The translations under genes and the position numbers were made by a program. A stretch of DNA of 38,543 bases from Clostridia bacterium (GTDB taxonomy: Bacteria; Bacillota; Clostridia; TANB77; CAG-508): NCBI GenBank assembly GCA_022799935.1, contig JAAWPK010000010.1, positions 1-38,543 on the forward strand, in the 5' to 3' direction. Below, in pieces: positions 32,336-38,543 of the stretch (within the stretch, counting starts at the first letter, position 1; every line of letters begins with the position of its first letter). Below the pieces are notes generated by a model. That model did no database searches. It saw nothing but the letters and a program-made list of their open reading frames with translations, and was not told where the DNA came from.

Positions 32336-33068
32336 ATGAAAAATAAATCACAAATAGCAGTTACAATAGGCATTATGTGTGTACTTCTAACTTGTTCAAT
32401 AATTGTACAACTAAATACAATAAAAGAAGCGACAAAAATAGTTGGTTCACCTTATGCAGAACAAAGACTAAAAGATGAAGTACTAAGGAGAAAGGAAGAA
32501 TATGAGTCTTTATATAAAACATTAGAAGATAGAGAAAAAGAGCTAGAAGATGTAAGAAGTGAAATGACAAGAGAAAATCGGAAGAGGTACAGAACTTCAA
32601 GAAGAACTTGCAAATAATAACAAATTACTTGGACTTACAGAACTAACTGGAAGTGGAATAATAGTAACTGTTTCAGATAACAACAAAGTAAAACTAAGTG
32701 AAATAGATGAACGAGTAGATAGTGTAAGTTCTTACATAGTACATGATGGTGATTTGAGGGATATAGTAAATGAATTAAATAATGCAGGAGCAGAAGCTAT
32801 ATCAATAAATGGACAAAGAATATTAGGTACAACAGCAATAACTTGTAGCGGAACAGTAATCACAATAAATGGAGTAAAATTAAGTTCTCCATTTAAAATA
32901 AATGCTATTGGAAATCCAGAAAGCCTATCTGGTATAAACAGAAATGGAGGCTGTTTAGATTATATGCAAGATACAGGCGTAATTGTAAACATAGAAAAAG
33001 CAAATAATGTAACTGTTGAAAAATACAGTGGAATTATTAATTCAAAATATATGAAAACAGTTGAATAG
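32336..33068 (+). CDS. DUF881 family protein (first copy) with one CGGN site at 32579
   Basis: TM + coiled coil; skipping C32579 gives MTREN[c]GRGTELQEELANNNKLLGLTELTGSGIIVTVSDNNKVKLSEI...; 733 nt = 244 codons + 1. Confidence 0.85.
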
Positions 33069-33076
33069 GAGAAATT

Positions 33077-33784
33077 ATGGATAAAAATAAAATAATAATG
33101 AGCATAACAATTGGAATAATGAGTTTTATGATGATATATGTAATGCTCATACAATTCAATATAGTTAAAACAAATGACACTCATGAAATAGAACTTATGA
33201 GAGAAACTGAACTAAAAGAAATGTTAGCAAGTTATAAGGAAAAGTCTGAAGAGACAAGGAAAGAATTAGAAGATGTTCAAACAAAAATAGATGAATATAA
33301 ATTAGATGAAAAATCAGAAGAAGATGCAGTCAAACTTTTAGAAGAAGATGTAAAAAAATCAAAAATGCTTCTTGGACAAACTGATGTACAAGGAGAAGGA
33401 ATAGTTATAAAAATGGAAAGTGTAATTAGACATGATGAAGGAGAATCAAGTATAATTACAACAGCTGATCTTATAGACATTATAAATGAATTAAGACTTG
33501 CAGGAGCAGAAGCAATTTCAATAAATGGAGAAAGAATAGTCTCAAAAAGTGATATATTTGATGTTGGGAATTTTATATGTATTAATGGACAAAGAACAAC
33601 ATCACCTTATGAAATAAAAGCTATTGGAGATAAAAAATATTTACAGAGTGCTTTAAATATTAAGGGAGGATACATAGATACATATACTCTGGCAGGATAT
33701 AAAATAGATATGGATGTTAAAGAGCCACAAATATTTATAGGAAAATATCAGGGCGAAATGACATTAAAATATGTAAAAAAATAG
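33077..33784 (+). CDS. DUF881 family protein (second, intact copy)
   Basis: Same architecture; LLGQTDVQGEGIVIKMES...LIDIINELRLAGAEAISINGERIV. Confidence 0.85.
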   Translation: MDKNKIIMSITIGIMSFMMIYVMLIQFNIVKTNDTHEIELMRETELKEMLASYKEKSEETRKELEDVQTKIDEYKLDEKSEEDAVKLLEEDVKKSKMLLGQTDVQGEGIVIKMESVIRHDEGESSIITTADLIDIINELRLAGAEAISINGERIVSKSDIFDVGNFICINGQRTTSPYEIKAIGDKKYLQSALNIKGGYIDTYTLAGYKIDMDVKEPQIFIGKYQGEMTLKYVKK

Positions 33785-33796
33785 GAGGTAAGAAAG

Positions 33797-34180
33797 ATGG
33801 TAGTATTATCTATAATAATAGGATGCCTAGTAGGTGTGATTTTAGGGGTAAATGCTCCTACAATTTCATATATATATTCAGACTATTTAGCAATATCAAT
33901 TGTTGCCGCACTTGATTCTGTATTCGGAGGAATTACAGCAACATTAAAAGAAAATTTTGATTTTAAAATATTTGTTACAGGGTTCTTCGGAAATGCGATT
34001 TTGTCAATACTATTAACATTTATTGGAAATAAATTAAATGTAGACATATATCTTGCTGCAATAGTTGTATTTGTTGGAAGAATGTTTAATAATTTAACAA
34101 TGATAAGAAGATTTTATCTAGAAAAATGGTCAAAAATGAAAGAAAATAAAACGACAGCACAGGAAGAAAGTAAAGAATAA
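33797..34180 (+). CDS. sbp: Small basic protein (DUF1290)
   Basis: IIIGCLVGVILGVNAPTISYIYSDYLAISIVAALDSVFGGITATLKENFDFKIFVTGFFGNAILSILLTFIG; between DUF881 and ftsA. Confidence 0.88.
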   Translation: MVVLSIIIGCLVGVILGVNAPTISYIYSDYLAISIVAALDSVFGGITATLKENFDFKIFVTGFFGNAILSILLTFIGNKLNVDIYLAAIVVFVGRMFNNLTMIRRFYLEKWSKMKENKTTAQEESKE

Positions 34181-34183
34181 AAA

Positions 34184-34233
34184 ATAATTAAAAGCTAATG
34201 TCTTACAAACTCAAGATATTAGCTTTTAATTAT
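34184..34233 (+). terminator. Strong intrinsic terminator
   Basis: ataattaaaagctaatgtctt-acaaactc-aagatattagcttttaattat. Confidence 0.9.
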
Positions 34234-34374
34234 AAAAACATATAACAACTTTATTACAAAAATGTTACAAAAATATTACAAATTCTATTGACATTTTTTA
34301 TGAAATATTATATTCTTATTGAGTAGAATTTTCTGACTAAATTAGAATAAATAAGTACAGAAAAAATTATAAAA

Positions 34375-35619
34375 ATGGAGGAGTTAAGATTGGCAATAGG
34401 TGATATAATTGTCGGCTTAGATATAGGGTCTTCTAAGGTATCTGCTATTGTTGGAGAAGTAAATAATTTCAATCAAATAGAGATAATTTCTTCTACAAAA
34501 AGTAAATGTCGTGGAATACAAAAAGGAAAAATAGTAGATGAAGATGATATTAGTTTATCGATAGCTAAAACAATTCAAGATGCTGAAGATGAAGCCAATT
34601 TAAAGATACACTCTGCTTATGTCACAGTTCCAGGAAAATATATTACTATAGTTCAAAATAGTATTATAAAGGAAGTAAAAGATAAATATGCAGGAATATC
34701 GGCTAAAGATGTTGGTGCAAGTATAATGCAAGTTAAGGATATAGAAGTTCCAGATGGAAAAGTAATTATAGATATAGTTCCTGAATGCTTTATATTAGAT
34801 AATGGAGAAAAAGTTCAAGATCCTGTTGGTTGCTTAAGTGCAAACTTTACTTTACAGGCTCAGATTATACTAGTAGATAAGGAACACATGAAAAAGATGA
34901 GCTCAATATTTAAAAAAGCAGGAGTAGAGCTAGATGGTATGGTTCCAGTAACACTTGCAGAAAGAAATCTAGTTTTAGATAGGAATGAATTAAGTGACAA
35001 TGTTATGCTACTAGATATAGGTGCAGGTAATACAGAGATAGGTGTTTTTGAAGGAGAAAAATTTATATATACAAATACTATACCACTTGGTGGAGACACT
35101 ATAAGAAGAGACATAGAATTAGTATTAAATATATCAGAGGAAGAAGCAGATAAGTTAAAGAGGCAATATGGATTAGCTTTAAAATCATTTATAGATAATG
35201 ATCATGATATATTTTTAAATACATATAAAGGAGAAACAAAAAATAAAACAATAAAGAGTTCTGAACTTATAGAGATAATAGAAGCAAGAATTGAAGAGAT
35301 GTTTTCTCTCATCAATAGGGATATTATCAATCAAGGAATAAAACAAAGAATAAACAATGTAATTTTAACAGGACAAGGTATAACAAATATAAATAAGAGT
35401 GATGTAGCTGGAAAAATTGCACTAAATATACCAGTAAAAATATCAACAGGAAGACTGGTAAGCACAATAAAACCAAGTTTTAGGACATCTTATGCACTTG
35501 TAAGATATGTTGCATCAAAACCATTTTCTAAATCTGTATCGAGTACGATAGATGTAACAAGCGATGAAAGTATTTTTAAAACAATACTTGAAAGAATAAA
35601 AGAATTTTTTTATAGTTAA
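34375..35619 (+). CDS. ftsA: Cell-division protein FtsA (start may be TTG at 34390)
   Basis: IIVGLDIGSSKVSAIVGEV...MLLDIGAGNTEIGVFEGEKFIYTNTIPLGGDTIRRDIE. Confidence 0.94.
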   Translation: MEELRLAIGDIIVGLDIGSSKVSAIVGEVNNFNQIEIISSTKSKCRGIQKGKIVDEDDISLSIAKTIQDAEDEANLKIHSAYVTVPGKYITIVQNSIIKEVKDKYAGISAKDVGASIMQVKDIEVPDGKVIIDIVPECFILDNGEKVQDPVGCLSANFTLQAQIILVDKEHMKKMSSIFKKAGVELDGMVPVTLAERNLVLDRNELSDNVMLLDIGAGNTEIGVFEGEKFIYTNTIPLGGDTIRRDIELVLNISEEEADKLKRQYGLALKSFIDNDHDIFLNTYKGETKNKTIKSSELIEIIEARIEEMFSLINRDIINQGIKQRINNVILTGQGITNINKSDVAGKIALNIPVKISTGRLVSTIKPSFRTSYALVRYVASKPFSKSVSSTIDVTSDESIFKTILERIKEFFYS

Positions 35620-35641
35620 ATGTTAAGGGAGGAACTAGAAT

Positions 35642-36760
35642 ATGTTAGGGTATGATGAAATGGAAAGATCGATAGATGATAACGCAGTAATAAAAGTAAT
35701 CGGTGTAGGAGGAGCTGGAAACAACGCGGTAAATAGAATGATAGCAAGTGGAATAAAAGGAGTAGAGTTTATATCAGTAAACACAGATAGACAAGCTTTA
35801 AAAAATTCTAATGCTAGCACAAAAATACAAATAGGAGAGAAAGTTACAAGAGGACTAGGAGCAGGAGCAAATCCAGATATTGGAGCACAATCAGCAGAAG
35901 AAAACAAAACAGAAATAGCTGAAACTTTAAGAGGCGCTGATATGGTATTCGTTACAGCAGGTATGGGAGGAGGAACTGGAACTGGTGCTGCACCAGTAGT
36001 TGCTGGATGTGCAAAAGAAATGGGAATACTTACAATAGGTGTAGTTACAAAGCCATTTACATTCGAAGGAAAAAAGAGATTATCACAAGCTGAAAGAGGA
36101 ATAGAAAGTTTAAAAAGCAAAGTAGATGCATTAGTAGTAATACCAAATGATAAATTACTACAGATAATAGATAGAAAGACATCAATGGTAGATGCATTTA
36201 TTATGGCAGATGAAGTATTAATGCAAGGTGTACAAGGAATATCTGACCTTATTGCAAACCCAGGACTTGTAAACTTAGACTTTGCAGATGTTAAGACAAT
36301 AATGTTAAATACAGGAATGGCACATATGGGAATAGGAAGAGCAACAGGAGAAAATAGAGCAGAAGATGCAGCAAAACAAGCAATACAAAGTCCATTACTA
36401 GAAACTTCAATAGAAGGAGCAAGAGGAGTAATTATAAACATTACAGGATCAAATAGCATAGGATTACAAGAAATTAACACAGCTGCTGAACTAGTACAAA
36501 GAAGTGTAGATCCAGAAGCAAATATTATTTTTGGTACAGCAATAGATGAGAGCCTAGAAGATGAAATAGTTATAACAGTAATAGCGACAGGATTTGATAA
36601 AGATAGAATGGCATCAAGCATAGGAGTTGATCAAATAGTATCAAAAGCGTGGGATAAGAAAATAACATCAGTACCATCATCAGTAGAAAGTGTAAGTGGA
36701 AATTCACAAGACTTAGACATACCATCTTTCCTAAGAAAAAATAAAGGATTATCAAAATAA
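35642..36760 (+). CDS. ftsZ: Cell-division GTPase FtsZ
   Basis: [18 protein letters not shown]...[19 protein letters not shown]. Confidence 0.98.
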   Translation: MLGYDEMERSIDDNAVIKVIGVGGAGNNAVNRMIASGIKGVEFISVNTDRQALKNSNASTKIQIGEKVTRGLGAGANPDIGAQSAEENKTEIAETLRGADMVFVTAGMGGGTGTGAAPVVAGCAKEMGILTIGVVTKPFTFEGKKRLSQAERGIESLKSKVDALVVIPNDKLLQIIDRKTSMVDAFIMADEVLMQGVQGISDLIANPGLVNLDFADVKTIMLNTGMAHMGIGRATGENRAEDAAKQAIQSPLLETSIEGARGVIINITGSNSIGLQEINTAAELVQRSVDPEANIIFGTAIDESLEDEIVITVIATGFDKDRMASSIGVDQIVSKAWDKKITSVPSSVESVSGNSQDLDIPSFLRKNKGLSK

Positions 36761-36767
36761 ATATAAT

Positions 36768-36803
36768 AAAATAGCTCCTAAACGCTTGATAGGAGCTATT
36801 TTT
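36768..36803 (+). terminator. Intrinsic terminator after ftsZ
   Basis: aaatagctcct-aaacgcttgat-aggagctattttt. Confidence 0.9.
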
Positions 36804-36833
36804 ATGAGTGTAAGATAAACGGAGGAAAAACAA

Positions 36834-37709
36834 ATGAATTCTATAAATCAAAAACCTATAGACCAGTTAGACATAGAATCAAAAAGAAAATTGAGAAAGA
36901 AGAATGCTTTAGATGTATTAAGAGAAGTCCCTGATAATTTACAAGCAATTGACACAATGATAAAGATATCAAGGCAAGAAGGTAATACAAGCGAAGAGCA
37001 AAAATATTTATATGAAAAACTAAGAGTAGAACCTAATAATCCTAAAATAACAATGCTTCTAATAAGATTAGCAAGAGCCAATAATGATTCAAAAGCAATA
37101 AAGAGACTGAGAACTATAATGAGAACAATGACAATAACATCAAAAGGACAAATAAGAGGAGCAATAAGCATGGCAGCTGCAGATAAAGATTCTATTTCAG
37201 CAGGTATGCTTATATCAAAATTGAACATACAAATGAAAGAAAAATCAGAAACAGGATTAAAAGAAATAGAAGAACCAAGAAGAAGGCTAGAACCTATAAG
37301 AATCAGAACACTTGATCAAGAAATTTTAGAAAAAACTAATAAACAAGAAAAGGAAACTCCTATACAAAAAGCGAGAAGAATAATTTATGAAAGTGAAGAC
37401 ATATCCAAAGATGTAGAAAAAATAAAAGCATTATTAGAGGGAGAAGATAAAACAGAAGTAGCATTAGTACTAGCAGAATTATATTTTCACACAGGAATGA
37501 AAAGAAGAGCAGAAAAGTCATTAAAAATGTATAAGGGAACATTAGAAGATGTAAAAGATAGAGATAGTATAAAATTATTAAATAAAGCAATAGAACTTAC
37601 AAAAGCGAGGAAAACACTTCCATACAAATGGGAAGAAATTTGGGCTGCAATAGAAGAAAAAAACAAAAATTTTATGGGGTCACCGGAAGAAGCTTGTGAA
37701 GGAAGATAA
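36834..37709 (+). CDS. TPR-like helical repeat protein, uncharacterised
   Basis: Intact 291-aa ORF with RBS cggaggaaa; repeated helical segments. Confidence 0.6.
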   Translation: MNSINQKPIDQLDIESKRKLRKKNALDVLREVPDNLQAIDTMIKISRQEGNTSEEQKYLYEKLRVEPNNPKITMLLIRLARANNDSKAIKRLRTIMRTMTITSKGQIRGAISMAAADKDSISAGMLISKLNIQMKEKSETGLKEIEEPRRRLEPIRIRTLDQEILEKTNKQEKETPIQKARRIIYESEDISKDVEKIKALLEGEDKTEVALVLAELYFHTGMKRRAEKSLKMYKGTLEDVKDRDSIKLLNKAIELTKARKTLPYKWEEIWAAIEEKNKNFMGSPEEACEGR

Positions 37710-38053
37710 AAAGTGTTGACAAAAATCAAAATCCAACACTAACAATAAGTTCATTTACAAATAGTAATTATTATTATATGACATTAAAGTCTGGAAATTC
37801 GAGCACAAACTTAGCAAACCACTGGCTAGCGTCTCGTTGCGTATACCTTGAAAACACTATAAATGCTCGTTTTGGTGTGCAGTGTATGTATGGTATGCTT
37901 GGCTGGGATGACTTATTTATCTACAATGGTACTGGTTACTTTGATCGTAAATATGTGGTGCGCCCCGTAGTTGAAATCCCTTTAAGTTCTGTAGAAATTG
38001 GAAACACTGGTGCTGGAGAAACAAGTGATCCATTTAGTTTAGAAATACACTAA
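37700..38053 (+). pseudogene. C-terminal fragment of a secreted/lectin-fold-like protein
   Basis: Frame open from 37700 without RBS or credible start: ...TLTISSFTNSNYYYMTLKSGNSSTNLANHWLASRCVYLENTINARFGVQCMYGMLGWDDLFIYNGTGYFDRKYVVRPVVEIPLSS; domain-like C-terminus without N-terminus. Confidence 0.5.
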
Positions 38054-38106
38054 GTAAATAAATTGGAGACAGAAATAGTTCTAAATTTTAAAGTACAAAT
38101 ATAATT

Positions 38107-38142
38107 AAAATGGAGATAGAAAATAATTTCTATTTCCATTTT
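38107..38142 (+). terminator. Long hairpin terminator
   Basis: aaaatggagatagaaa-ataa-tttctatttccatttt, 16-bp stem with one G-U. Confidence 0.88.
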
Positions 38143-38193
38143 CTGTAAGCCTGAAAAAAACTAAAAAAACTTTAAAAATTTTCAAAAAAAGTG

Positions 38194-38222
38194 TTGACAT
38201 AGAAAACTAATTATGTTATTAT
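38194..38222 (+). promoter_or_regulatory. Promoter P1
   Basis: TTGACA-17 nt-TATTAT with A/T-tract UP-element-like upstream sequence. Confidence 0.75.
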
Positions 38223-38393
38223 AATAATACACTAATCAAAACAAAGAAAAACATATTAAAAAGTGTATATAATTTAATATACAAACTAGTAATATTTAAG
38301 GTTAACAATGAATAAATTAGCAGTTGTAATTACTGGTTTTTCTTTTGCCCTAAAACACCTAAAAAACTTTTTTAAAAAAGTTTAAAAAAAGTG

Positions 38394-38422
38394 TTGACAA
38401 ATGAAATTGAAAAGTGTATAAT
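38394..38422 (+). promoter_or_regulatory. Promoter P2, exact consensus
   Basis: TTGACA-17 nt-TATAAT; same upstream module (aaaaaaagtgttgaca) as P1. Confidence 0.85.
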
Positions 38423-38543
38423 TTAAAAGTTCCTTATCAATAGGAAACAAAAAAGTACATTGAAAAGTAAACAAAAAATCCTTTAAAAGACCAAGCGGGA
38501 ACATATATATGTAAATATGTATGAACCAAAAAATAATGATGAT

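Noticed and set aside
7783-32579. CGG reassigned as a triplet to another amino acid (as known for CGG to Trp or Gln in some bacteria)
   Set aside because: A triplet reassignment keeps the frame. Here the frame always changes by +1 at CGG.
6457-33068. Random sequencing/assembly indels as the cause of the broken ORFs
   Set aside because: Errors should hit any phase, any codon and intergenic DNA. All 28 breaks are a single C exactly before an in-frame GGN glycine codon, none at AGG, TGG or NNG|GNN. Systematic artefact is still worth excluding with raw reads.
6457-33068. Mass pseudogenization
   Set aside because: Downstream frames stay open and conserved to proper stops, there are no nonsense mutations or other indels, and core genes such as murA and ispF are included.
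1510-37729. Numerous antisense ORFs in the ORF track (Leu/Ile/Phe/Ser-rich, e.g. 9773-10315 minus, 22486-23217 minus, 35635-36621 minus)
   Set aside because: They lie opposite clearly conserved genes, have no RBS or family signature, and are expected shadow ORFs in AT-rich DNA with few reverse stops.
1-38543. tRNA/rRNA genes or mobile elements within the window
   Set aside because: No convincing cloverleaf, rRNA core sequence, transposase or integrase seen by eye. The candidate decoding tRNA must lie elsewhere.

Overview
AT-rich Clostridia-like chromosomal window. Left end: 3' end of cas3, then cas4-cas1-cas2 and a 43-repeat I-B-like CRISPR array (about 2653-5437). The rest is mostly housekeeping: WalRK-like two-component system, signal peptidase, holB, ricT/PSP1, a ferredoxin, acyl-ACP thioesterase, 2-oxoacid:ferredoxin oxidoreductase (gamma-delta-alpha-beta), WG-repeat proteins, acpS, tatD, htpX/lemA, a Cys-rich pseudopilin, dapF/dapD/aminotransferase/M20, ispF, cwlJ/gerQ-like, topB, murA-ftsQ-DUF881x2-sbp-ftsA-ftsZ, and tandem strong promoters at the right edge. 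MAIN DISCOVERY: 13 otherwise normal genes, including murA, topB, ispF, tatD, ftsQ, porB and a histidine kinase, look frameshifted in the ORF track. By hand I find 28 breaks, all with the same form: an in-frame CGG, where skipping the C (reading CGGN as one glycine, +1 shift) restores the family-conserved frame. I found no in-frame CGG used as an ordinary Arg codon in any predicted gene here, while about 30 out-of-phase CGG trinucleotides (NCG|GNN or NNC|GGN) leave the frame intact. This looks like genome-wide +1 recoding, or quadruplet decoding, of CGGN as glycine in a bacterium. The alternatives (sequencing artefact, mass pseudogenization) fit the phase pattern poorly. All counts are manual; no alignment or database search was run.
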